Assembly: GCA_039182515.1 (NCBI GenBank)
Contig: JBCDCE010000056.1
Coordinates: 1 to 27,425 of the forward strand
Length of the DNA: 27,425 nucleotides
Direction of reading: 5' to 3'
Source of the DNA: JBCDCE01 sp039182515
Lineage (GTDB): Bacteria > Pseudomonadota > Alphaproteobacteria > Rhodobacterales > Rhodobacteraceae
The translations under genes were made by a program, and so were the position numbers. Position 1 is the stretch's first letter. Each line of letters opens with the position of its first letter. Shown piece by piece: positions 7,948-16,542 of this stretch. Below the pieces are notes generated by a model. That model was not told the DNA's origin. It worked only from the letters and a program-made list of their open reading frames with translations, and ran no database searches.

Positions 7948-10758
7948 ATGCCAAACTACGCACATCTTCAAAACGAAATCGAAGGGCAGGTGCTGACTTC
8001 TGATTTTGATCGTGGACGCTATGCAACGGACGCTTCGATCTACCAGATTACACCGCGCTCGGTTGTGGTGCCCAAAACCTGGGAAGACGTGGAAGCGGCT
8101 CTCGCTTTTGCTAAAAGCCAAGGCATGCCAGTGCTGGCGCGGGGGGCAGGCACCTCGCAATCTGGGCAGACAGTAAACGACGCATTGGTGCTCGATTTCA
8201 CGAAGCATCTCAACCGTGTGCTGGATTATGACCCCGAGGCAAAGCGTGTCCAGGTTGAACCTGGCTTGGTGCTTGATGATCTCAATCGGCGTCTAAAGCC
8301 GGACAATCTTTGGTTCCCGGTGGATGTCTCCACAGCCTCTCGCGCCACCTTGGGCGGTATGGCCGGGAATAATTCCTGTGGATCTCGTTCTATTCGCTAT
8401 GGCAAGATGCAGGACAATCTGCTGAGCCTAGAGGCTATGACAGCAGGCGGTGCCCTACGCCGTTTTGAGCCTGGTCTCTCCGGTGCGCCCCTAGACGCCG
8501 ACATGCATGCACTCGCGCTGCGCGAAGCGGAGGAAATCAAAGCGCGGTTTCCTAAGGTCCAACGTCGTGTAGGGGGCTACAACATCGATGCGCTCCTGGA
8601 GCCGGTGCCTAATATGGCGCATCTCTTGGTTGGGTCTGAAGGCACTTTGGCCATCACCAAGTCGCTGGATTTGTCTCTGTCCGATACGCTCAAAAACAAA
8701 ACCTTGGGTGTATGTCATTTCCCGAGTTTTCACGCGGCCATGGAGGCCGCTCAGCATATCGTTAAGCTGGGGCCAATTGCGGTCGAATTGGTCGATCACA
8801 ATATGATCCGACTGGGCCGTGAGATCCCGCAGTTCCGGCCCATTGTAGATGCTTTTGTGCGGGGTGAACCACAGGCTTTGCTGCTTGTTGAATTCGCCGA
8901 AACCCCAGACGAAAACCGCCGGCGTTTGACGGCCTTGCGGGACCTTATGGCCGAACTTGGGTTCCGCTGGGGGGATCCAGGCAAGCAAGACGGCGGCGTG
9001 GTTGAGGCGGAAGATCCCGCGTTTCAAGCGCGGATTTGGGGCGTGCGCACCCAAGGTCTCAACATCATGATGTCGATGCGTTCGGAAGGAAAACCGGTCT
9101 CATTTGTCGAAGACTGCGCCGTTCCTTTAAAGCATCTCGCTGATTTCACGGATCGCTTAACGTCCGTTTTCCACAAGCATGGCACCGATGGCACTTGGTA
9201 CGCTCATGCCTCGGTGGGGCTCTTGCACGTACGTCCTGTTTTGAACCTCAGACAGGATCTGGAGGTGCGCAAACTTCGTGCCATTGCCGAGGAAGCCTTT
9301 GATCTTGTGGCAGACTACAAAGGCTCGCATTCCGGTGAACACGGCGACGGGATCGTAAGATCTGAGTTCCACGAGCGTATGTTTGGTGCGCGCATGGTCC
9401 AGACCTTTGAGACCATCAAAGACCGTTTCGATCCTGAAGGAGTGCTAAACCCCGGCAAAATTGTACGGGCGCCAAAGATGGACGATCGCACATTGATGCG
9501 CTGGCCGCCTGAGTACCAACAAGAGAACCCAGATACGGTTTTTGATTGGTCAGACTGGCCAGGCGGGCTCGCTGGTGCCAGTGAGATGTGTAACAACAAT
9601 GGCGCTTGCCGGAAGTCCATGGGCGGGGTCATGTGCCCTTCGTTTCGGGTGACGGGCAATGAGCAGGATGTGACGCGCGGGCGCGCCAACACTCTGCGCC
9701 TCGCTTTGACAGGGCGACTTGGGCCGGAGGCCTTTGCCTCTGACGAAATGGCCCAAACGATGCAGCTCTGCGTTGGGTGCAAGGCTTGCAAAAGCGAATG
9801 CCCCATGTCGATCGACATGGCCAAAATGAAAACCGAATTGCAGGCTGCGCGCACCGCAAAGCATGGACTTCCCCTGCGCGATAGGTTGATCGCCTATCTG
9901 CCTCGGCTCGCGCCAATAGCCGCACGGATTGCGCCTATTTGTAATCTGCCAAGAGCCTTTCCGCGCCTTCTGGAGCGGTTCGTGGGACTAAGCGCAAAGC
10001 GGCAATTTCCGAAATTTCAATCTCCATTTCGAGAGGCTGGCGACGGTGACGTTCTGCTTTTTGCCGATACGTTCAATCGCCATTTTGACCCCCAAACGCT
10101 TCATGCGGCCAAGCGCTGTATCGAGCGGACCGGGCGCAGTGTGGGCGTGGCAGCAGCGCCTGGTCGCCCATTGTGTTGCGGGCGCAGCTATCTCGCGGCG
10201 GGTTTGAAAGACCAAGCCGTAAAGGAACTCGCGCGCACAGTCATGGTGTTTCAAAAGGCTTTAGAAGCTGGCAAAATCATTGTGGGGCTTGAGCCATCGT
10301 GCACGCTGGTGTTTCGCGATGAGGCGGTTAATCTAATCCCAGGCTGGACCGAAGAGCAGGGAGCACAGATCCTGACTTTTGCGGAATACATGGCGCATAA
10401 TTTCGTCGACGGTGGCGTTTCCGAGCATCGAGAGGTGCTGGTTCATGGTCACTGCCATCAAAAGGCGATGGGAGTGGCTGGAGCGACAGTTGAGGCGCTC
10501 AATCAAATGGAAGGCATCTCAGCGCAAATGATCGAAAGTTCGTGTTGTGGCATGGCAGGGCCTTTCGGATACCAAGCCGAAACCGAAGAAATTTCGCGCA
10601 AAATGGCAGAGCTTTCCTTGGCACCAGCGGTGAGAGCGGCATCGCAAGATACGATTGTCGTTGCCGATGGGTTTTCTTGCCGGTGTCAAATAAAGGACGT
10701 CGCGAACCGTCCAGCTCATAGCTTGGCAAAGGTTTTAGATGAAGTCTTGAACCAATGA
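7948..10758 (+). CDS. FAD/Fe-S D-2-hydroxyacid dehydrogenase (glycolate oxidase/DLD-like fusion)
   Basis: A 936-residue fusion of three parts. First is an FAD-binding PCMH/FAD_binding_4 domain (about 35-250; ARGAGTSQSGQT, TLGGMAGNNSCGSRS). Second is the FAD-oxidase C-terminal domain (about 255-510; SGEHGDG near 462). Third is a GlpC/GlcF-like Fe-S part with Cys548, Cys554 and Cys563, the ferredoxin-type LCVGCKACKSECP (Cys608, 611, 614, 618), and two CCG segments (PLCCGRS, SSCCGMAGPFG). Such enzymes oxidise glycolate, D-lactate, D-2-hydroxyglutarate or sulfolactate and pass electrons to the respiratory chain. The exact substrate here is unknown. Glycolate to glyoxylate would feed SgaA. An in-frame TAA immediately precedes the ATG, so the start is fixed. 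The stop overlaps the start of the exporter gene (ATGA). Confidence 0.88.
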   Translation: MPNYAHLQNEIEGQVLTSDFDRGRYATDASIYQITPRSVVVPKTWEDVEAALAFAKSQGMPVLARGAGTSQSGQTVNDALVLDFTKHLNRVLDYDPEAKRVQVEPGLVLDDLNRRLKPDNLWFPVDVSTASRATLGGMAGNNSCGSRSIRYGKMQDNLLSLEAMTAGGALRRFEPGLSGAPLDADMHALALREAEEIKARFPKVQRRVGGYNIDALLEPVPNMAHLLVGSEGTLAITKSLDLSLSDTLKNKTLGVCHFPSFHAAMEAAQHIVKLGPIAVELVDHNMIRLGREIPQFRPIVDAFVRGEPQALLLVEFAETPDENRRRLTALRDLMAELGFRWGDPGKQDGGVVEAEDPAFQARIWGVRTQGLNIMMSMRSEGKPVSFVEDCAVPLKHLADFTDRLTSVFHKHGTDGTWYAHASVGLLHVRPVLNLRQDLEVRKLRAIAEEAFDLVADYKGSHSGEHGDGIVRSEFHERMFGARMVQTFETIKDRFDPEGVLNPGKIVRAPKMDDRTLMRWPPEYQQENPDTVFDWSDWPGGLAGASEMCNNNGACRKSMGGVMCPSFRVTGNEQDVTRGRANTLRLALTGRLGPEAFASDEMAQTMQLCVGCKACKSECPMSIDMAKMKTELQAARTAKHGLPLRDRLIAYLPRLAPIAARIAPICNLPRAFPRLLERFVGLSAKRQFPKFQSPFREAGDGDVLLFADTFNRHFDPQTLHAAKRCIERTGRSVGVAAAPGRPLCCGRSYLAAGLKDQAVKELARTVMVFQKALEAGKIIVGLEPSCTLVFRDEAVNLIPGWTEEQGAQILTFAEYMAHNFVDGGVSEHREVLVHGHCHQKAMGVAGATVEALNQMEGISAQMIESSCCGMAGPFGYQAETEEISRKMAELSLAPAVRAASQDTIVVADGFSCRCQIKDVANRPAHSLAKVLDEVLNQ

Positions 10759-11522
10759 GCGCTACTTTCTCAGATCTCGTGGCGAATTTTGACCCAACAC
10801 AAAGCTCGATTTTGGTGGCGATCTTTTTGGGCGCGGCGATTGTGAAAGGCTTTCTGGGCATTGGCTTACCGGCGGCGTCTATGGCTTTCCTCACGCTTGT
10901 GATGCCTCCAGCTGATGCCATTCCACTGTTGTGGCTTTCGATCCTCGCGACCAATTCTTTGCAGTTTGCTCGCGCGCCACAAAAGAAAGCGATTGTGCGC
11001 GACTATTGGGTATTCGCATTGGCCATTATGGTGAGTATCTTTGTGGCATCCATGTTCATCGCAGATTATCCAACTGGGCTGCTGACGGCGGTTATTGGTG
11101 TGGCTATGGTGCTCTTTTCGCTCAACCTATTGCTAGGCATCAAACTCAACATTGGGCCAGAGCATGGTTGGCAATTGGGGTTTGGCGTGTTGTCGGGCAC
11201 TTTGGGCGGGATTAGCTCGATCTGGTCACCGACCGTGGCCATGTATTTGATGGCGCGCGATGTGTCGAAAGAGCGCTTTATTGGCGCAACAGGATTTCTC
11301 TTTTTGGCCGGCGTTTTGCCGCTAGGGGCAGGTCAAGTTATGGCGGGGGTTTTAAACGGGCCAACGCTTGTGAAATCGGCTTTCGCGCTCGTGATCGTTC
11401 TGATTGGCTTTCGATTGGGCGAGATGTTGAGGGGGCGAGTGTCGCAAGATGTGTTTCGGACATGCGTCTTGATCGCATTCTTGATTATGGGCCTACGCCT
11501 GATTGCAATAGGCGTGCTTTAG
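10755..11522 (+). CDS. TauE/SafE-family membrane anion exporter
   Basis: A 255-residue polytopic membrane protein with about eight hydrophobic segments and the glycine-rich helices typical of TauE/SafE (GAAIVKGFLGIGLPAASMAF near the N terminus and LGFGVLSGTLGGISSIWSPT in the repeat half). Family members are associated with export of sulfite, sulfoacetate or other small anions during sulfonate breakdown, but many are uncharacterised. Translation is probably coupled to the FAD/Fe-S dehydrogenase through the ATGA overlap. Its stop codon overlaps the stop of the convergent CoA-ligase gene (TTAG at 11519-11522). Confidence 0.82.
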   Translation: MSATFSDLVANFDPTQSSILVAIFLGAAIVKGFLGIGLPAASMAFLTLVMPPADAIPLLWLSILATNSLQFARAPQKKAIVRDYWVFALAIMVSIFVASMFIADYPTGLLTAVIGVAMVLFSLNLLLGIKLNIGPEHGWQLGFGVLSGTLGGISSIWSPTVAMYLMARDVSKERFIGATGFLFLAGVLPLGAGQVMAGVLNGPTLVKSAFALVIVLIGFRLGEMLRGRVSQDVFRTCVLIAFLIMGLRLIAIGVL

Positions 11523-13012
11523 GCTTTTCCGTAGAGCATCTCATTGAGATAGAGCCGCTGAATTTTGCCCGAAGGCCCTTTGGGCAGTTCTGCTAGAATA
11601 TGAACTGCATCGGGCGCTTTGAACTTACCAACACGGGCCTCGCAAAGCGCGCGTAAGTCTTCGCTGCTGGCCATTGAGGCTTCTGAGAGTCGCACGGCCG
11701 CCTCAACGCGTTCGCCGTATTGAGCGCAGGGGCGCGCAAAGGCGGCTGCTTCAACCACATCGGCGTGTTCATAAAGTGCTTCATCAATCTCGCGCGGCGC
11801 AATGTTCTCGCCGCCTTTGATGATCAGCTCTTTAAGACGACCCGTCACAAAGACATACCCATCCTGGTCCATACGGCCCAAATCGCCTGTGCGCAGCCAA
11901 TCTCCGTGGAAGGTGGCGGCGGTGGCTTCTGGGTTTTTAAGATATTCCTTGAGCACATTGGGGCCACGGATTTGGATCTCGCCTTCGGTGCCCCTTGGGC
12001 ACTCAAGCCCATTGCCATCAGCGATGCGCGCTTCATTGGCAAGGCCTTTTCCGGCAGAGCCGATCTTATGCAGGGATGGATCGAGCGGGTTTACGAGGCA
12101 CTGTGCAGCGGTCTCTGTGAGACCAAGGGATTCAACGATTGAAAGGCCAAAGCGGTCTTGAAATGCGCGTTGCGTCTCGATGGCAAGCGCGGAAGACGCC
12201 GAGCGCGCAAAGCGCAGGCGGGCTTTGAGTGCTGAAGAGGGCTCAGATGCGCCATGCAGCAAATGACTGATAATGGTCGGCACAACGGAAAACCATGTGA
12301 TGCCGCCAGCCTCTGCTTGTTTCCAAAACTTACTGGCCGAAAAGCGCGAAACCATTGCGAGTGAGCCGCCAGAAACGAGGCTGCCCATCACGGAAACGCA
12401 AAGCCCATTGATGTGGTAAAACGGCAAGACGCCAAAACCGCGATCCTCAGGCGTAAGCATTTGGGTCGTGGCCACCGTCCAGCCACCCGCAAGAAGACTG
12501 GCCTGGGTGTGCACGACGCCTTTGGGACGGCCCGTGGTGCCAGAGGTATACATCAAAAGCGCATCATCGCCGGGGCTTACGTCATGGAGATCCGCTGATA
12601 AACCAGCCGCGGCATAGAGCGCCAAACGTGCGGGGCGGATCTTTTCGAAGACTTCCCTTTGATCTTCATGTACAAAAGCAACACGCGCCTCAGAATGATC
12701 CAGCGCGTAAGCAATCGCATCGGGACCGGCCGCCAGATTGATCATGGTCACGCGAAAGCCGCCATAGAGCGCGGCATAGAGCGCTTTGACACCTTCAAGC
12801 CCATTTGGGTGGATGACGGCAACGCTTTCGCCTTTTGCGATGCCTTGGGCGGTGAGATCTCGGGCAACATGATCGGCATGCGTGCGTAGGTCCTCCCAAG
12901 TGAGGCTCGCGCCTGTTTCAGGGAAGGTAAACGCTGTGCCGCCGTCGTCTGCACGCGCATCAAGCCAATCGCGTAACGTACCTTTTGGCTGGGTATGGGG
13001 ATCCAGTTTCAT
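11519..13012 (-). CDS. AMP-forming acyl-CoA ligase, SauT-like (sulfoacetate-CoA ligase candidate)
   Basis: A 497-residue ANL-family acid-CoA ligase. Motifs seen: the ATP-binding loop MYTSGTTGRPKG (about 154-165), GLTETAAQC, the hinge region TGRLKELIIKGGENIAPREI and the C-terminal catalytic Lys in GPSGKIQRLYL. It activates a carboxylate to an acyl-CoA through an acyl-AMP. The gene directly follows the acylating aldehyde dehydrogenase with an ATGA overlap (13009-13012). That pair, ligase plus acylating aldehyde dehydrogenase, is the arrangement of sauT-sauS in Cupriavidus necator, where sulfoacetate is converted through sulfoacetyl-CoA to sulfoacetaldehyde. The substrate here is inferred; another short acid such as glycolate is possible. 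The start at 13012 is preferred over a longer frame reaching 13030. Confidence 0.8.
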   Translation of the reverse strand: MKLDPHTQPKGTLRDWLDARADDGGTAFTFPETGASLTWEDLRTHADHVARDLTAQGIAKGESVAVIHPNGLEGVKALYAALYGGFRVTMINLAAGPDAIAYALDHSEARVAFVHEDQREVFEKIRPARLALYAAAGLSADLHDVSPGDDALLMYTSGTTGRPKGVVHTQASLLAGGWTVATTQMLTPEDRGFGVLPFYHINGLCVSVMGSLVSGGSLAMVSRFSASKFWKQAEAGGITWFSVVPTIISHLLHGASEPSSALKARLRFARSASSALAIETQRAFQDRFGLSIVESLGLTETAAQCLVNPLDPSLHKIGSAGKGLANEARIADGNGLECPRGTEGEIQIRGPNVLKEYLKNPEATAATFHGDWLRTGDLGRMDQDGYVFVTGRLKELIIKGGENIAPREIDEALYEHADVVEAAAFARPCAQYGERVEAAVRLSEASMASSEDLRALCEARVGKFKAPDAVHILAELPKGPSGKIQRLYLNEMLYGKA

Positions 13013-14394
13013 TTGCCCGCGTCGGCCCAATAGGTCGAGAAAATATCTTCCAGCGCGGGTTCGCGGCTTGGAATTTCGCGAATGATTTTGGTGGATTGCA
13101 TGAAGTGCCGATAGTTCACGTTATCATTGACGGAATTGCCACCCCAGGTTCCACAGCCCATTGAAAGCGAAAAGGGCATCCCATTGGTGAAAGAGCCACC
13201 TGTGGCGAATGTGTGCGCTTGATTGACGATAACCCGGCTCGTTGGGATGGCGTTTGCGAGCGTGAGCGGGCGATCAGGATCACTGGAATGCAAGCCCACC
13301 GAATGCCCAGCCCCTTGGTGAAGCTGTACCTCGCGCGTCAGGGCAACGGCCGCTTCAAAATCTGGCGCACGATAGAGTGCCAAAACACGGCTTAGTTTTT
13401 CGCCAGAGAGTGGATGGTCTGGCCCAATGCCTTTTGTTGGGACCGCCACAAATTCTGTGCCTTTTGGCACATCGAGCCCTAAAGCTTCGATCATCTTGTC
13501 CGCATCTTGCGCGATAACTTCACGGTTAAGGTAGCCTCCTGGCCAAAGCTTTGCCACGATCCCTGGCTCATCCTCCACAAGCGCACCGCCAGCGCCTGCC
13601 ATCGCCTTCACAAAGGCCTCATAGACGGCATCTACAACCACAACCGCGTTCTCTGACGAGCAAGACGTGGCATTGTCAAAGCACTTCGATGCCCGGATTT
13701 TTTCAGCTGCCGCCGCAAGATCTGCTGTTTCATCCACGATCACGCTGACATTGCCCGCTCCAACTGCCACGGCAGGCGTGCCAGCTGTTTGGGCGCGGTG
13801 CACGTTGTTTTGGCTGCCAGTTGCGACGATCATGTCGCACAGCTCCATGAGGGTTTGTGTCTTTTCCTTTGAGCCTGGCGCCGGGATCATTTGCACAAGC
13901 GCTTTGTCTTCGCCAATCTTGTCGAACTCGGCATGGATAAACGAGATTAAACGCTCGGCGCAGGCAATGCCTTTGGGTGAGGGGGCAACCACAATCGAAT
14001 TGCCGCATTTGAGCGCGTTGATGATGTTATTGGCGGGTGTTGCGGCTGGATTTGTCGAAGGGACAATGGCACCAACAACCCCTTTGGCGCGCGCGATCTC
14101 TGTGATCCCTGTGGCCGCATCATCCGACATCACGCCGAACGTCACGGCGTCTTTAATGTCACGCATAAGCCCAAGTGTTTTGCGGTGGTTTTTGATCACC
14201 TTATCAGGCACGTTGCCCAGCCCGGTTGTTTGAACCGCAAGCTCTGCAAGCTCTTGATTACGAGACGGCTCCATGATGGCCCAGGCAGCAGCCTGCGCAG
14301 CTTTGTCGTAGCGTGCTTGCTTGCCATTGGCTTCATAGGCTCTCTGCGCCTCGCGCGACCGGTCTACGATGGCTTCGATGCTGTCGTCGCTCAT
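13009..14394 (-). CDS. Acylating aldehyde dehydrogenase, SauS-like (sulfoacetaldehyde dehydrogenase candidate)
   Basis: A 461-residue CoA-acylating aldehyde dehydrogenase. The catalytic cysteine is Cys245 in NATSCSSENAVVV. VPSTNPAATPANNIINALK is the family segment shared with EutE/AdhE-type enzymes, and the C terminus has WGGNSVNDNVNYRHF. Enzymes of this subgroup interconvert acyl-CoA and aldehyde with NAD(P)H. Length and motif pattern recall SauS, which reduces sulfoacetyl-CoA to sulfoacetaldehyde. It lies 12 bases after tctA and overlaps the ligase by four bases, so transporter, dehydrogenase and ligase form one minus-strand operon. No xsc (sulfoacetaldehyde acetyltransferase) is present in the window, so the next step must be encoded elsewhere if the sulfonate reading is right. 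Confidence 0.8.
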   Translation of the reverse strand: MSDDSIEAIVDRSREAQRAYEANGKQARYDKAAQAAAWAIMEPSRNQELAELAVQTTGLGNVPDKVIKNHRKTLGLMRDIKDAVTFGVMSDDAATGITEIARAKGVVGAIVPSTNPAATPANNIINALKCGNSIVVAPSPKGIACAERLISFIHAEFDKIGEDKALVQMIPAPGSKEKTQTLMELCDMIVATGSQNNVHRAQTAGTPAVAVGAGNVSVIVDETADLAAAAEKIRASKCFDNATSCSSENAVVVVDAVYEAFVKAMAGAGGALVEDEPGIVAKLWPGGYLNREVIAQDADKMIEALGLDVPKGTEFVAVPTKGIGPDHPLSGEKLSRVLALYRAPDFEAAVALTREVQLHQGAGHSVGLHSSDPDRPLTLANAIPTSRVIVNQAHTFATGGSFTNGMPFSLSMGCGTWGGNSVNDNVNYRHFMQSTKIIREIPSREPALEDIFSTYWADAGK

Positions 14395-14406
14395 ATCTTG
14401 GGGCCC

Positions 14407-15897
14407 TTACGAACGTGTCTTGGATGGCGCAAAGGCCTTAAAAATGCTGGTGAGTAAGGTCAAGGTCCCGGCGACAATCAGAAGCGTACAGATGGGGCGC
14501 GAGAAGTAGGTCCCGAGATCGTAATGCACCATTTGCATGCCTTGCGCGAAGTTCTGCTCGCCAATCTTACCAAGGATGAGACCCAGCACGATCCCCGGGA
14601 TCGAAAAGCCTGTGCGGCGTAGGATGTAGCCAAGGATGCCAGCAATGAACATCACCATCACATCGAGCACCAAGCCACGACCAGAATAGGCGCCAACGGT
14701 TGCGAGGATCAGGATTAGCGGAGCCAAGAATTGGAAGGGTATCTTCAACAGGTTAAGGATCGTTTTGGTCTCGATGACGCCGATGATTAGGATCGAGAGG
14801 TTGGCGTAAAACATGGCCGCAAAAACGATCCAGATGAGATCGGGCGAGAGCATGAACACAAGCGGTCCAGGCTGCAGATCGTGCATCTGGAAAACCGCCA
14901 CCATCATAGCCGTGAGGGCGCCTCCAGGTAGACCGAGGGCGAGAAGCGGGATCATCGCAGCTCCAGTGGCCGCGTTGTTGGCTGTCTCAGAAGAGATCAC
15001 ACCTTCGAGTTTGCCTTTGCCGAACTCGTCCTTGTTTTTCGACCAGCGTACGGCTTCGCCGTACCCCATAAAGGCGGCAAGTGTGGCCCCAATGCCGGGC
15101 AGGATGCCGCAGAAAAAACCCACCAGAATAGAGCGAAGTACAGCAAATTTATGCATCCAAAGTTCTAAGAAGCTTGGAAATGACATAGACACCTTGGGCG
15201 CGTTGTATTTGCCAGTGGCCTTCTTTTCAGCCTGCACAAAAATTTCGGATACGGCGAAGAAGCCAAGGATCGCAGGCACAAAGGCGATGCCGGCTGCAAG
15301 GTCAATCATGCCGAAGTTATAGCGGTTGATGCCACCCACTGGATCTTGGCCGATGGTTGCGATGAGAAGCCCGATGAGCACGGACATCCACCCTTTCCAG
15401 ATGGTGCGTGCGCCCACCGAAGAGGCAACCGCCAGGCCAAAGAACACAAGCGCGAAGATCTCAGGTGGTCCGATGTTCCGAATTGCCCAATTCGCGAGCG
15501 GCTCCGTTGCCGCCATCATAACAAGTGCGGAGGCAACACCGCCGATGGCTGAACAGAGCACAGCAGCACCTACCGCTTTGCCCGCCTGGCCCTTTTGGGT
15601 CATGGGATAGCCATCAAAAGCTGTTGGCGCGTTCTCCGGCGAGCCTGGGATGTTGAACAAGATTGCAGTGATCGCGCCGCCGTAAGTGCCCGTGCAGTAA
15701 AGAACCGCAAAGAGCATGACGCCTTGTGCAGGCTCGAGGTTTGCGGTGAAGGGCAACAAGATCGCCGCCAGTGTCAGCATGGATACGCCTGGGATCGCTC
15801 CAAAGAGCATGCCGCCGATGACACCAAAAAGAAAAATGCCGATGGATACCGGGTCGCCAAAAAGCGCGTAGGTGCCGGCCAGGAAATTGTCGATCAT
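14407..15897 (-). CDS. tctA: Tripartite tricarboxylate transporter large membrane subunit
   Basis: A 496-residue inner-membrane protein with about a dozen hydrophobic segments. The TctA family signature is visible near the N terminus (GAIPGVSMLTLAAILLPFT) together with NIPGSPENAPTAFDGYPM (about 81-98) and its internal echo around GFFCGILPGIGATLAAFMGY. It is the substrate-translocating channel of a TTT system driven by ion gradient and works with TctB and the periplasmic TctC. The start is 3 bases after the tctB stop. TTT systems carry citrate, aromatic acids, and in at least one case a sulfonate (SlcHFG for sulfolactate). Linkage to the SauS/SauT-like genes suggests a small dianionic acid such as sulfoacetate. 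Confidence 0.9.
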   Translation of the reverse strand: MIDNFLAGTYALFGDPVSIGIFLFGVIGGMLFGAIPGVSMLTLAAILLPFTANLEPAQGVMLFAVLYCTGTYGGAITAILFNIPGSPENAPTAFDGYPMTQKGQAGKAVGAAVLCSAIGGVASALVMMAATEPLANWAIRNIGPPEIFALVFFGLAVASSVGARTIWKGWMSVLIGLLIATIGQDPVGGINRYNFGMIDLAAGIAFVPAILGFFAVSEIFVQAEKKATGKYNAPKVSMSFPSFLELWMHKFAVLRSILVGFFCGILPGIGATLAAFMGYGEAVRWSKNKDEFGKGKLEGVISSETANNAATGAAMIPLLALGLPGGALTAMMVAVFQMHDLQPGPLVFMLSPDLIWIVFAAMFYANLSILIIGVIETKTILNLLKIPFQFLAPLILILATVGAYSGRGLVLDVMVMFIAGILGYILRRTGFSIPGIVLGLILGKIGEQNFAQGMQMVHYDLGTYFSRPICTLLIVAGTLTLLTSIFKAFAPSKTRS

Positions 15898-15900
15898 CGG

Positions 15901-16461
15901 CTACCAGAGCTCCCGCAGCTGTGTATTCATTTTCAGCATCCAGGCGCTGAAGTCATAGAAGGGTGAGACGTTTCCTTGCGGCAATTGCGCATTCAGCACG
16001 ACGAGAAAGAGGCCTATGAAGATGACATAAATGACCGCTGTCATGATGAGGATGGCTTTCCAGCGACGCTCCCCAAAAAGCACCATGACCAGTGCAATGA
16101 AGAAAGGCGCGCTGAAATAAATGCCAACCGGACGCAGCAGATAGGCGAATAGGAAAGGCGTAAAAAGCACCAGGGCCATACGAATAAGAGTTTTGCCTTC
16201 GCTGAAGATCGACACCGTATCTTCATCACTCGCAGCCCCAAAGAGACCGCCTTGAGCGACCGAGCCGTTCTTGTAGTGATAGTAAAGGTTGCCAAGCGTT
16301 GCGATGAGCAAAAGTCCAATGACGACCCTGGGCCATGCGGTGGCCCCAAATCGATAAATTTCGATCGGCTGATTGAACTCAAATGAATATGCGAAAAACA
16401 CACAAATGATGCCCAGCCAAACCACGGCCTCGATCAGGTGTGTGCGCGTCAATCTTCCCAT
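15901..16461 (-). CDS. tctB: Tripartite tricarboxylate transporter small membrane subunit
   Basis: A 186-residue membrane protein with four to five hydrophobic stretches, matching the short, poorly conserved TctB subunit. The identification rests mainly on size, topology and position between tctC and tctA. The ATG at 16461 has GGGGGAG 8 bases upstream; a TTG at 16497 is less likely because it would start within the preceding terminator spacer. Confidence 0.85.
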   Translation of the reverse strand: MGRLTRTHLIEAVVWLGIICVFFAYSFEFNQPIEIYRFGATAWPRVVIGLLLIATLGNLYYHYKNGSVAQGGLFGAASDEDTVSIFSEGKTLIRMALVLFTPFLFAYLLRPVGIYFSAPFFIALVMVLFGERRWKAILIMTAVIYVIFIGLFLVVLNAQLPQGNVSPFYDFSAWMLKMNTQLRELW

Positions 16462-16494
16462 GACGGTCTCCCCCAAAACCTCACTTTGCTCCCA

Positions 16495-16523
16495 CAAAAA
16501 ACGTGGCGCCCGAAGACGCCACG
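16495..16523 (-). terminator. Intra-operon rho-independent terminator between tctC and tctB
   Basis: Read on the minus strand there is a stem CGTGGCGTC / GGCGCCACG (nine pairs including one G-T) closed by a TTCG tetraloop, then six T. It lies 20 bases after the tctC stop and upstream of the tctB ribosome site. Partial termination here would give more binding protein than membrane subunits, as is common for transporters with a periplasmic receptor. Confidence 0.85.
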
Positions 16524-16542
16524 CTCTGAAATCAAAGAGGGC

